Below, in pieces: positions 23,219 to 33,939 of a stretch of DNA of 64,000 nt. Within the stretch, counting starts at the first letter, position 1. Every line of letters starts with the position of its first letter. The translations under genes were made by a program, and so were the position numbers. The DNA lies in assembly GCA_028015205.1 (NCBI GenBank), contig CM051514.1, forward strand, positions 43,602,150 through 43,666,149. The letters are read 5' to 3'. Under the pieces are notes generated by a model. The model had not been told where the DNA came from. It was given only the letters and a program-made list of their open reading frames with translations, and made no database searches. The stretch comes from Mytilisepta virgata (Eukaryota > Mollusca > Bivalvia > Mytilida > Mytilidae).

Positions 23219-23424
23219 GTCTTTGGAGTTCTTTAATATCCACATCTGATTGATACAACTTCTTAAATAGCTTGTCTCACAATAACTTTGGTAGCCCGTC
23301 TTTACAGCTGTTAAAATAGAAGTTAGAAGTTGAGACAATTGTTTGGTGGAACATTTGGCAGATCCATCTATAAAGCGTTGTTTCTTTGGATTGTTATTTC
23401 GAAACTCCTGGGACGATGCCTCTG
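23219..23424 (-). pseudogene. PLE reverse transcriptase, upstream part
   Basis: The minus-strand frame is open from about 23424 to the TTAA at 23215-23218. It encodes NNPKKQRF, IDGSAKCSTKQLS, QLLTSILTAVKTG and then MWILKNSKD, which I recognise as the N-terminal RT region of an abundant invertebrate PLE family. Upstream of about 23425 the sequence passes into dispersed repeat A instead of the expected IPKLHK-type codons, so the 5' end is truncated or rearranged. The frame stops only because a DNA transposon is inserted; the codons on either side of the insertion join in phase through a single TTAA. Confidence 0.8.
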
Positions 23425-23782
23425 CATGGTGGACCCTAGGTCCCCGAGGGTATTCGCCAATCCATTTGTCAGACTTGTCTGATATGATTATTCATTGATT
23501 TGTTATAGAAATTACCAGTATTTAGCAAAATTAAAAAATAATAGAATTAATAAGGGTTCATTCCTTGTATTGCACATGGTAGATCTCCTTAGCTGAAATT
23601 TGGCTTCCTATTTCGGTATATTTGGTTATGAGTACTTCTTGTTTTAAAATAAGTTTGGTTGTTGGTCTTCCAAATGTTTCGGTTTTAATGCTGCTGGTGA
23701 GAGGTAACTCCTTGAAATGCGTCGTATACAGCATAGCATAAATTTACTATATTTAATATTTGTATCTTTGGATTGTTATTTT
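23425..23782 (-). repeat. Dispersed repeat A, minus-strand copy
   Basis: This is the reverse complement of 10974-11335 over about 350 bases. It is bounded by a 17-base direct repeat, TCTTTGGATTGTTATTT, at 23383-23399 and 23765-23781. The inner copy is PLE coding sequence; the outer copy is also present at the same edge of the other two repeat A copies, so it is not a simple target duplication. Confidence 0.8.
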
Positions 23783-23789
23783 GTATTGA

Positions 23790-25900
23790 TAGTTATGTAA
23801 CTTGGGTATCCAGTACAAGGTAGGAAGATCACAATCATTATCTATGATGGAAATACCAGATGACGATAAGACCGATTTATGATTGACCGTTATTTCTTCC
23901 TTTGAAAATAAATTCTATATTTACATGTTTACTAACATCGAAGGTTATTTTTCAGTTTGCTTTTCAATGTGTTGTTGATAATTTACAGAATCTTATATAA
24001 TAAATGTCAGACCAGGTGCTTGAAGACTAATTCTTAAGATTTATATACCCTCTGTATTAAGAAATTATCTGCTTATAAATAACCAAATTTATTGTGTTGC
24101 TCAGCTGGTTCTTCTTCGGTTGTTTGTTTAAATCATGTTAGACTTTTTAAAAATAGGCAAACATATGCAAGAAGCAGTACAAATGGGAAATGTGAATAGA
24201 CACCCTCTTTGCAGTAATAGAAGCGTAGAACAAAAACAATACGGACTCTATGTTGTAATCACTAATATGCTTAAGAGGAAGTTGTACTTTTTTAATATTC
24301 CACCATCTACATTGGAAATAATCAATGAACTCCACTGCAATACAAGGAGCAAGGAGTTAACTCAGGTAATATGGAAGGGTTAGAAGCTCATGTTTCGTAT
24401 ACTAAGGAACATCTCTCATATGTAGTACCATACTTCCTGTTGGCTGTACCTTTGTTGTACTCTTTGTTTTGTGCTATTTCATGTTATTGTTTTGGTCCAG
24501 TGTTCTGTATGTTGGAGGGCGTTTTTTTACCTTTCCTGTTATCAATTTTGTTGTTTATTTTCAACCATACTTGAATTCAGTTCAGACCTACCACATTTTC
24601 GTATGCCTTGATGATTAAACACGATATTGATTGCCGTTTTTTTATATATGTTTTATCAACACAAAATTTCAACTTTCTACATGTTCTTATTAACATGCGT
24701 AGCTATTTTGGCCAACTTTATTAAACATTTTCGTCTTGATGAATTAATTTCATTCGATATAAATTTGCCTTACAATATATTATATATTCTGGAATGCTTT
24801 TCCTTTGACTAGACTAATAAAACAGTAAAAATTCATTTTTAAAAAAAAATATCTTGTATGTTATTTTTTGTTTTGATACTTAGATGCTATAATATTAAAA
24901 GGTATTTTAAACAGCAAATGATTAATTTTATGTTGGTTGTCGGTTTTATAAAAAAAAATATATGATATTTGCTAAAACCAGTCTTTACTAGAAATGATAA
25001 GATTTACAATAACGTTCTTTTTTTAATGGAATGATACCAAGAACCGATCTGTTTATTTATGTTGTTGTAGATCATGTTCATACAAGAATAGATTAATCTT
25101 ATTGCTCCCTATACGTCACACAGAAAAGTATAAAACCATATCTTTGATTAGACACATTTAAATTTTTATTACGATATTGGTAGTCCAAGTGTCACAAATA
25201 ATAATAGATATATAACCTTTTCCATAATTATGGCCCGATTTCCAAACCTGGATTGAGACTAATTATCGATTTTACAAATGGGTAGAGCAATGGGTTCTGG
25301 ATGCGGAGAAGAATATACTAATCTTTCCAAAGCATCTGAGGTCAATTCTGGTTTTTATTCGTTCGCATTGTATCGTATTTTGTCCCATTTATAGAAACAT
25401 ATTATTAATTCAGAGTTTACAATTTCCCCTTTTGACTTCCTACTGAACTAATATACTAATGTTTGGTGTCCCATTTCTGATGATTGCTCCATCATATATT
25501 GTTTTTCCTTCATTTCTGTACTTCAATTAATTCTGTTTGAAAATCAACCATCAACCTCACAGGAATCATGTCTAATTTCGTATATAATTAAATTCTCCAG
25601 ACTGTTTTCAGTTCCTTCATCACAGCATTAAATTTGTAATCTTATAAATTAATCATATAATAAATAACATGGTTCTGTCTGATGTGATTGTTTAGGATCT
25701 TTCTTTGGAACAATATGCATTGTAAACGTCAGTTATGGCCGACACATCACTCATTTATATTCAAATTTTAATTTATTTCAGTATTTCAATAAAGAGTTAT
25801 AAAACTTTATGGCCGTCTATCTCTTGGGAAATTTTCAAAAATAGAATTTAATTTCTTTCCAATTATGTCACAATTCCATCGTCTGTACCGTGTCCTGGTA
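23790..25900. other. AT-rich DNA with one weak exon candidate
   Basis: The only coding-like stretch is 24135-24373 (plus), where an open frame with mixed composition ends at CTCAG followed by GTAATA, a fair 5' splice site. It matches no protein family I know and has no recognisable neighbour exon. The remainder has short AT-rich open frames only. Confidence 0.3.
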
Positions 25901-25904
25901 CGAA

Positions 25905-26445
25905 GTATTTAGTAAAGTCAAGAAATACCAAAGTGATATTAGAAGGAGGGGAAAATCTTAAACGACTAACAAATTCCGGAAAACAACGAAGACAAGACCA
26001 AAACAATACAAACACTACATTTTAAAACTAAAAACATATGAACAACATGGACTCCACCAAACAACCGAGGATAGAATCAGGTGCTCCGGAAGAGTAAGCA
26101 GTCTCTGCTTCCTGCAGGACACCCGCCATGTTGCCCAGTATGGGGAAGGGACAAAAATCAATGGAACAGGTCCATTTTCATTTGGGAAACGGCTTTTTCA
26201 TACCTTTCAACCAAGTCACGATGACATAAATAAAACTTTAATAAGGATGACTGCAACTTAGGACCAACATACCCCTGTCTGAGTATCTGTTCTGTCAGGT
26301 ACCGAGCTCTTGTATATGTCACAAGCTCTGGAATAACGTATGTGTTGTGAAATATACTCTTCTAGAATGTTGCCGCTTAAAAAATGGGAAGTTGACGATT
26401 GGAAAGTCAAACTATTCCTGTTTGTCGTAATTGTGCAAGGTAATT
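25905..26445 (-). repeat. 3' fragment of the same PLE family
   Basis: Parallel to 19430-19910: from the 3' end, the CGAAGACAAGACCAAAAC block, the GAACAACATGGACTCCACC block, a GGAACAGGTCCATTTTCATTTGGGAAACGG-type block, then the CCAAGTCA-GATGACAT and TAATAAGGATGACTGCAACTTAGGA blocks that encode the RT C-terminus on the minus strand. It carries an extra CTTCCTGCAGGACACCCGCCATGTTG stretch absent from the first copy. Heavily decayed. Confidence 0.75.
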
Positions 26446-26714
26446 TTTACGCTTTTGTTCTGATTTTCGACTATAATAAATTCAATTTGTTCTAAAAGAG
26501 GGGAACATCCTTAAAATAAGATACAGAATTAGGATAAAAACCATGGCATTGTCAAATATTTAGTCGTTATTTATATACAATTTCTATTTTGAAGAGAATG
26601 AAAATCTATGTACACTATGACTCAAAAGCACTTAAGAAATGTATATCTAGTGACCACTGAAATATGGTCAGGAAAATTTTGGGCGTCACGAACAGAAAAT
26701 TGTAAAAAGGACAA

Positions 26715-26960
26715 ATATACCTAAGGAGCATTAAAAAAAACCTAATCCATTGGACAGACAAACCCTGGAAGACAAATGAACAACCACAAGCACAAGAAAT
26801 AAACACAGAAAACTAAAAACAATGAACAACACGAACTCATATAAAAACCAGGAGTGAACCCAGGTGCTCAGGAAGGGTAGGCAGTTTCTGCTTCGTATAC
26901 GACACCCGTCATGAAGTTCAACAAATTCAATCCTGGGGAAGTCATGTAACTCATGTTTAG
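26715..26960 (-). repeat. Dispersed repeat B, minus-strand copy
   Basis: Shares ATCCATTGGACAGACAAACCC, GACAAATGAACAACCACAAGC, CACGAACTCATATAAAAACC and GACACCCGTCATGAAGTTCAACAAA blocks with 18400-18665 and, reversed, 55550-55812. Confidence 0.75.
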
Positions 26961-26999
26961 AAAAACAATGATGTCTTTCTAAAGTAATAACCAACGTTC

Positions 27000-29230
27000 G
27001 AACTTACTAGATGCTGGACCGATAATAGATTAACAATACCATCATGTGAAAATGCAAACTAAAAAAATAAACAGACATCTAAAAAGTTGCAAAACAACAT
27101 CTAAATAAAACAACTAAAATTTTATATGATAACAATTAATAATTCAAACTTAGCAAAAATTTCGGATCTATGAAATGACTAATTAATTACATATATAATA
27201 GCGAGCGCAGCGAGCGCTATAGGAACATATATGCATTTTCTACATAAGGGTCATTTAGAAAAGGCTTTGTTGAATGGGGGCAGCCATATTGTGCTAAAGT
27301 CTAAGGCTAGAAAAAGTTTCGTTCGCCGAAAACTGAAACAAATATAACTTTAGAGCCAGAATCGTGATACCAGAAATGAGTTTCTGGAAAGAGCTTTTGC
27401 TGTGCTCGCATCATTGACCACGCCAACAACATATTACAATATGGCTAATACAGAATTATAATAACATATCAAGTGAAACAAGTACATGACAAAAAAGAAA
27501 ATATAAAGCACTTTGAAATAACAGTAAAAAAGAAGTATACAAAAGCTGTATCTATAATACGTTGTTACTGAGTTGACAAATAAATTTATTTCTTTTTGTT
27601 TATATAAGGTGCCTAGTTCTTTTATTCGGTAGCTTCTCTTATCTGCCTTTCTTGATCACTCCAATTCAAATTTTGTTCTATAATTGATACTTTCATTTTA
27701 TCCAAGTCCCCAGAATTGTGTCCAGTCGACCGAAAGTGCCGGCTGGCGGGTAGAAAGTCTTTCTCTGTTAGATCACTTCTATGTCCTTTCATTATTTTGT
27801 ATATGTGTTGATTGACATTATAACTGAAGTATTATACATTTGAAATTAGGTATTCTCTTACTATAAATGTCATTTAATTGTAAGTTTCTGAATAATCAGT
27901 ATTTATTTGCTAGTGTCTCCTTATTCTGCCGTTAGAATTGCTCGGGAAAAAGAGGGGGTGGGGTGGGGGGGGTGCTAACTTGACCATTTTATGACGAGGG
28001 GTGTGTCGGTGAACTTGAAACCCCTACCCGAAATTATCCATGTTATATCGATTTTGTGACCCATAAATATCCAGCAGCGAACCAGTACTACGTCCCCGCA
28101 AGGGAAATAACTTGCTTCAAATTATAATTTAAGAGTCAGAATCGTGAGTTTCTGAGAAGGGCTATAGAAAATTCTACTGCTTTACTATCAGAATTTTTTT
28201 AACACAAGGAGCACCTCCCTCATGCACAGCTGACTTAGACAGTTTTTGATTGCAATTTTTTTTTGATATATTGGCCGTTAAAACTGCTTTAAAACTTATT
28301 ATTTGACTAATTCGGATTTCTACAATTTGTAAAGCTGATGAGAATTAAAATGTTTTGGAAACGACAGACCTAACGCGACACTTTTGTTTTTTAATCTAAT
28401 TCAAAACTGAATTTCACAATATTGCTATTCACAAATATCTAGCCTACAGCATAAAGCTAAGTATCCTTATTAAGCTGAAGAAATTGTTTTAAAGAATATC
28501 TCCCTCGTACTTCAATCTGTCATTCGATTGTTTGAATCATTTTCACATTTTTACGTGCTCTTTGGTTATTGTTCCGACTTTAGCACTAACGTCAGGTCCG
28601 TAAATGATGAAATATGCATATGTTGTGCTTCAAAATTCGTATTTAAGAAATTTTATGATTACCACTTTAATGAGATGCCTTTGCTACTAGCCTACAAGTC
28701 TACCACGGTGTCATCAGTTAAATTGCTGGTTTTTCGAAACCAGCTTGAAATTGGAAATTTATACTAGAAATATTACCATTATAAAGCTGTAACATTTTGT
28801 GAAAAGTAACGATCTTCCTCGGCTATAGGTCTGTCTCCGATGGTTTGGCACATGAATCTGCTTCTTCGGTAGCAATTATCGACTATTCTAATGGAATGTT
28901 TTCTAAATTGGTCGCTATATGTAATGCTGATCATTTAATTTTAATGATTGCGGTATTATTGCGATATTATTGTTTTTTTTTCAAATTAAGATGTATCCCA
29001 ATATAAAGTTCAGATATATTATTTCTCCTATTCTTGACGTGTTTAATCGGTGGGATAAAAATACATAATATCTTTAACCACTTCCCGGTGATTAAATTTC
29101 TACGTTGGAATTACCGCCCTTTTTTCTACAGTTATTAGAACGATAAACTAGAAAAGTCCTGAAATGACGTCTATGTAAACAAACTACATAGCAAAGACAT
29201 TTTCTTGAGGTTTTTGTCGAAAATCATAGG
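27000..29230. other. Repeat-derived, gene-free stretch
   Basis: GCGAGCGCAGCGAGCGC near 27204 is a short direct repeat, not a hairpin. Two related blocks (TTAGAGCCAGAATCGTGA near 27350 and TAAGAGTCAGAATCGTGAG near 28130) show that part is a decayed direct repeat. A G-rich tract lies at 27950-27975. No gene or RNA gene was found. Confidence 0.4.
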
Positions 29231-29236
29231 AGAAAC

Positions 29237-29399
29237 AGATTCTCCTTAAATTTACTCGTGAGTTATGAAATTTCTCCACCCTCAATAGTTAAATTTTAGA
29301 TTTTAACACGCTCGCTAAAGGCTCGCGTGTTGAAAATCGAAAATTTAACTATCTCGGGTGGAGACATTCCATAACTCACTCGTACCTGAAGGAGAATCT
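29237..29399. repeat. Fold-back element, ~75-base arms
   Basis: The left arm from AGATTCTCCTT and the right arm ending AGGAGAATCT pair almost throughout (GTGAGTTATG/CATAACTCAC, TCTCCACC/GGTGGAGA, and AGTTAAATTTT/AAAATTTAACT among others) around a short CTCGCTAAAGGCTCG centre. No coding potential; a MITE-like or hairpin-forming element. Confidence 0.8.
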
Positions 29400-29673
29400 A
29401 TATTTAACTAAGTTTTAAACAAAGATGAAACACTTCAATATATAAGCACTTTTCAGCAGAAATTACAGTTCACATACAGATAGAAACAAATATATATATA
29501 TCAAAGAAGGAAAGAAATTTAAGAGCTATACGACGTTTCAAAGAGAGTTCAACATCAAAGCACTTGTCAGCAAGAAGTACATTTCAAGTCACAATAAATA
29601 AAAGTCCTAAAATAAAGCAATGCAGACAGTTCAAAACATTGAAAAAAATGTATTATTTTGTACGTGTATTACT

Positions 29674-29715
29674 CATACTATACTCTCCCAAAAAAGAAAC
29701 GCAACAGCCAACATT
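29674..29715 (+). repeat. Solo transposon end similar to the MITE at 60160
   Basis: TATACTCTCCCAAAAAAGAAACGCAAC resembles the left end of the element at 60160 (TACTCTTC, A-run, GAAACGCA). No matching right end was found nearby, so this is a solo or truncated end. Confidence 0.45.
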
Positions 29716-29829
29716 TTTTTTTCAAATATGAATTTTCTCAACAATTTGCGTTATTTTCATTAAGACATGAAAACATGATTATGTTAACATTTAAATGTCA
29801 CATAATTGAATCTAAAATACTGATAGTAC

Positions 29830-30170
29830 AATATATGTAGATGTGCAATAAGGTTTTATCATTTTGATTTTCAAAATTTTGGGCCCACAGGTGTCGATTT
29901 GTGAAGTTTTGAATTTTAAAGTCCTCTTTCATTTTTCCTTTTATGCAATTTATTTCTACATGTATATTCTATTGTCATATACTATATGTTGATGCGCAAT
30001 AAGATTTCAGAATTTTGATTGTCAAACATGGGTCGAATTTAGAAATAGTGAATTTAAGTCTATGACCTAAACTCATATTTGATTTATTTCTAAACACTAT
30101 TCGTAGATGAGCAGTAACTTTTTGGAATTTGGATTTTGTAAGCCGTCGGGCCCATATTCAAACATATGAT
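29830..30170 (+). repeat. Diverged tandem repeat, about three units
   Basis: Related blocks ATGTAGATGTGCAATAAGGTTTT (about 29835), ATGTTGATGCGCAATAAGATTT (about 29996) and TCGTAGATGAGCAGTAACTTTTT (about 30101) are each followed by a GATTTT or GATTGTCAAA block and a GGGCCC or GGTCG block. Spacing is uneven (about 160 and 105 bases), so this is old. Confidence 0.6.
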
Positions 30171-30179
30171 GGTGAAAGT

Positions 30180-32040
30180 GGTGCACAAGGATACACTTTG
30201 TGGGTGATAGCTGTCTGCTTCATCTAGTTCTTTGTGTTGCTGTTTTCACAAATTCCTTTGGTCTTTGGATTGGTAATTTTTAAGTATCTCACGACACTCT
30301 GTTGATTCCATTATTGTATTTTGTGCTCTTAAATGTTATTTTTGTCTGATGGTCTGTCGTTTATTGTTTGAAATTTCATTATTGACTTTTCCTATTATTC
30401 GTTTTATTATTCATACCCCTATATCTCACCCCTTGGGTGTTATATTGTCAATATTGCCTAACGTCACCGTAAAAATATACAATAGAGTAGAGGAGGGACA
30501 TGGGATATTGGACATGAGACACTGACCAACACAAGATTGCACTTTGATAACCAATGTACAATAAAAAGCTTTATTGACGCGATGTAAAAATTTCAGTTAA
30601 TTAATGTACGTATAAAATAAATTAGACCAGAAACATTTTGAAACCATTTGATCTTTAAAGTACAGAATAACTGGTCACTGGGACTGTTTTATGATAGTGC
30701 TAGACTAAATGAATGATTGAAAAAGAACTTATCGCACTTACGGATGTTATTTACTTCTTATTCTGGACATTATTTACACTTATAATATCATTTCTCACGG
30801 CACAAAGTAATGAATCACTTGTAACCAGACAATATATGTTTTGTGCCTTAAAAGTATATATCCTGTTTTCCACCTTTAATTGCTTATCAATAACAACACA
30901 GTAAAAGCTGTCTCACAATAGATTTTATTTTTATATATTAATGTGTTAATGTATAATATGATGGTGTTTAACGTCTAAGAACACTCAACCCTTCCTAATA
31001 CTCGCTAATACTCTGACAATTGATAAATAGGAAGCAAACAATAAAATTCACCCCAAAATGCTTGATAATAGAACAAAGAATTTAAATCACATGACACGAG
31101 GAAGAAGTACCGTATGAATGTTTTTTTTAACTGACAATCAGCACAAACTACTTTTTCTAATATGTCATAATGGAATAGTATAGACAAAACAAAATATGAT
31201 GCCAATTTTAATTAAATGTACGACATAATCATTAGAATGGATAAAAAGAAAGGTCAATAACGACATATCAATCTACCCTGACGAGCATATTTAAGCAATT
31301 TTCTTTCAAAACATGAGCTTAAGATGTAATCTGGAAATCCAAAACAACAAAACAAGAGGTTAAAAAAAGATTAAAATGCCACAATTATGGTAGAACCAAA
31401 GACCCATCTCATGGATTTAGTGAAATACTAAAAAATATTAAAAAAAAACAATATCTTTTATATGAAGAAAATGAACAGCAAAATCAATGTTATGACCTTA
31501 AAACCAGAAAATTACAACTAAAAGTGCGTTTTTAGCAATTAAATTTCTCTACATTCTCTTAGAAAGTATGTCAGACAATCCTTATGGGAAACCCTTATGA
31601 AATTCAATGCAATAAGTAATTGATTCGCATTGTGTTGCTACCTTAAGATGCTTTGTTTAACAGTTTAATGGTCTTGATGCTCACAGTAAGTTGAACAGAT
31701 TATGTATTACAAAGATTAATCTGGATTCTGGTGCAAATATCAAAATGAAATGGAACGATACAGTGCAACATAAAAGACTCGCAAAGCGAAAAATTTGTTA
31801 TGTACGAAACACTGTCTTTAACAGCAATTTACATCTTATGTTCCCTTTCTGTACATAGAATCCAAAGAATACCGAAACGACAAAACCAGTGAGAAAATAG
31901 ATATATTCTTTCAATTATCTAAAAGCGATATGTTTGATCTTTTCTATCTTGATTTTTACAATCTCAAAATTCGCAGTCTTTCGAGAAAGCCAGGCTAAGA
32001 CCCTGATGTCTACCGTTACGTTATACGTGATTACATAAAC
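30180..32040. other. Gene-free AT-rich DNA
   Basis: No supported gene, RNA or repeat family. Short A-rich runs occur near 31440. Confidence 0.4.
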
Positions 32041-32044
32041 AGAC

Positions 32045-32300
32045 ATGTATCGGCGAAAGAATACCGAAGCGACAAAATAGTAGGAAAAGTCCGTTAATTC
32101 GAATCCGCAGGCAAGACAAATTCAAGAGAAGGGAACATAATAAACAAATGCTACAAAGATACCTGTATAACTAAAGAATAAAAAAGAAATAATAAAATAA
32201 ACAGAATTAGAACAAGACGACACAGAAGCTAAAGCACTAGCAATAAAAATTGAGATGGACATAAGGTGCTCTGAAAGGGTTTGTCATGCTCCGTTAAAAC
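32045..32300 (-). repeat. Dispersed repeat C, minus-strand copy
   Basis: Shares GAATACCGAAGCGACAAAATAG, GTCCGTTAATTCGAATCC and the GGTGCTCTGAAAGGGTTTGTC end with the copies at 46795 (same strand) and 7930 and 59038 (opposite strand). Confidence 0.7.
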
Positions 32301-33180
32301 ATATTATTTAATTATAGCAATTTCCATAAACTACATTGTATATTCAATTTTGGATAAATTAGAATGCGCTAGTAATGCTCAGCATTGCATTTGTATGACG
32401 GAAGAACATTTTCAAATGCAAAATCAACAGAAAGTGTCAAAAAGCTAAGGTGGACAAGGTAAACTTACAACAGCATGTAAACGACTGCAAAGGTTAGAGA
32501 TTGTAAAATTTCAGACGGGAAATATTAAAACTGTCGTAAATGGCCTCTAAGATAAAAACTTATTGAATATTTGTTAATGTGTGATGCCGGATAGGGGGAT
32601 GAAATGCAATAAGTACCCATTGATGAGGAATATATGCTTTTTATGTGTCAAGATATGTTATTTCCTTATTTAATGGCTGAATTTTATTTTTGGATTATAC
32701 AAGTTTCAAACTTGTTTCTGCAGATTAAATTGAATACTGTGCTATTTATTTGATGTTTCTTTTTGTGGTAAAATGGTTGATCCGGTCACTTGTAAAAAAT
32801 CTATTTATCGGTAAATTTATCCCTGACTTTAATTAATTCTATCCAATCTATACGTACCGAATTAAAATCTAATTTGCATGCAATCTGTACATTGCCAGCC
32901 AATTTAATAATCTTATATCTGGTCGAAGACTTTTATTTGACCCTATCCTAGATCGATATCCCTTTTAGTGAATTAAACGAATATTTAACAAAATAACTAT
33001 ATAAGCCTTTGCAGAAGATATCTACAATCGTATAAAGAAAAGTATATTTCCAAAATCTCAGAAAAAAGAGTTTATGCTAAAATAAAAAAAAATCACACGA
33101 AAGACACACCCGATAAACGTTCAACAGCCAAGAAATGTGTCGCAATCCCAAACTTCTGATGAAGAAGTTCAAGGTTTAAC

Positions 33181-33298
33181 ACTATATTCTTATTACAATT
33201 GTTTAAACCAACAGTACAAAACATTAATTAACCAATAACCATTCTCCTATGCTATATGTATGTTAACAGTTTCACATTTCTTGTATTGCTTATAACAA
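33181..33298 (+). repeat. Local direct duplication, copy 1 (uninterrupted)
   Basis: ACTATATTCTTATTAC, GTTTAAACCAACAGTACAAAAC, CCAATAACCATTC, TGTTAACAGTTTCAC and the following TATTGCTTATAA match copy 2 at 33361-33465 plus 33733-33745. Divergence is about 15-20% by eye. It preserves the pre-insertion state of the SINE target. Confidence 0.75.
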
Positions 33299-33360
33299 CA
33301 TTATACATGTTTAGTTTAAACAATCAACTTGTAACGATTATCGAACTAGAAGAATCTCAA

Positions 33361-33745
33361 TACTATATTTTTATTACAGGTATTTAAACAAACAGCACAA
33401 AACTTTAGTTATCCAATAACTATGCCTTTATACCACATGTATTTTAACAGTTTCACGGTTCTTTCTCGGTGGCCGAGTGGTCTAGGTAGTTCGTCATGAC
33501 TACTGATGATCACTAGCCTGTCAACGCTGGGGTTGTGAGTTCGAATCCCACCTGTGGCGGGGTGTGTTCGACTCCGATCTTAATTGGCAAGGATTGCCAA
33601 TTTTCCTACCGAAGGTCGGTGTTTCTCCCCGTTACTCCGGCTTCCTCCACCAATAAAAACTGGCCGCCGCGAAATAACCACATGTGCTGAAAACGGCGTT
33701 AAACCCCAACTACACAAACAAACGTTTCTTTCATTGGTTATAATA
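33361..33745 (+). repeat. Local direct duplication, copy 2 (split by a SINE)
   Basis: The same unit as 33181-33298, interrupted after TTTCACGGTTCTTTC by the SINE and resuming with CATTGGTTATAATAG at 33732. Confidence 0.72.
33466..33721 (+). mobile_element. tRNA-derived SINE with 11-base target duplication
   Basis: The head is tRNA-like (class II, Leu/Ser-like): an A box TGGCCGAGTGG at 33470-33480 and a B box AGTTCGAATCC at 33538-33548, the internal RNA polymerase III promoter. A body follows with TCGGTGTTTCTCCCCG, CCGGCTTCCTCCACCAATAAAA and a GGCGTTAAAC block, typical of bivalve SINE cores, ending in a short A/C-rich tail. It is flanked by ACGGTTCTTTC (33455-33465) and ACGTTTCTTTC (33722-33732), an 11-base target duplication with one mismatch. 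I cannot decide the core family (Deu, Meta or other). No terminal sequence shared with the LINE at 48-54 kb was seen. Confidence 0.85.
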
Positions 33746-33764
33746 GTTTACCAGAGGTTTCGAT

Positions 33765-33932
33765 TTAAAGAGGACAAATATACATAAAGAGAAATCCAAA
33801 AAAACGTAATCCATTAGACAGAGAAAACCCCGGAAAACAAATGAACAACCACAAGCACAACAAATAAACACTGAAAAATATAAAAAAATGAACAACACGA
33901 ACTCCTATAAAAACCAGGAGTTAACTCAGGTG
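33765..33932 (-). repeat. Dispersed repeat B, partial minus-strand copy
   Basis: GAGGACAAATATAC, CGTAATCCATTAGACAGA, CGGAAAACAAATGAACAACCAC and CACGAACTCCTATAAAAACC align with 26715-26850. It breaks off at CAGGAGTTAACTCAGG. Confidence 0.7.
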
Positions 33933-33939
33933 AAAATAT

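Larger units (their letters stand above)
19430..23424 (-). mobile_element. Penelope-like element (PLE), degenerate, split by a DNA transposon
   Basis: Read on the minus strand, RT sequence begins near 23424, runs to 23219, is interrupted by a 2.7-kb transposon, and resumes at 20477 down to 19686. A non-coding tail shared with two other sites in the window reaches about 19430. Conserved stretches are of PLE type: an IDGSAKCSTKQLS block, MWILKNSKD, DFSTLY-TIPH, FGGRVFQQT, the catalytic RYIDD, an IYPNELEIKDT block, SYLDLHL, and a C-terminal QGYVAPKLQSSL block before HHDLVD. No GIY-YIG endonuclease is visible downstream, so it is either lost or was never present. Several frameshifts, stops and a small deletion in the IPVGT region show it is dead. 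Confidence 0.85.

Noticed and set aside
27204..27222. GCGAGCGC-rich hairpin
   Set aside because: It is a direct repeat, not an inverted one; it does not fold.
33466..33550. Functional tRNA gene
   Set aside because: A and B boxes are present, but the sequence continues into a SINE body with target duplications and the acceptor stem is not convincing.
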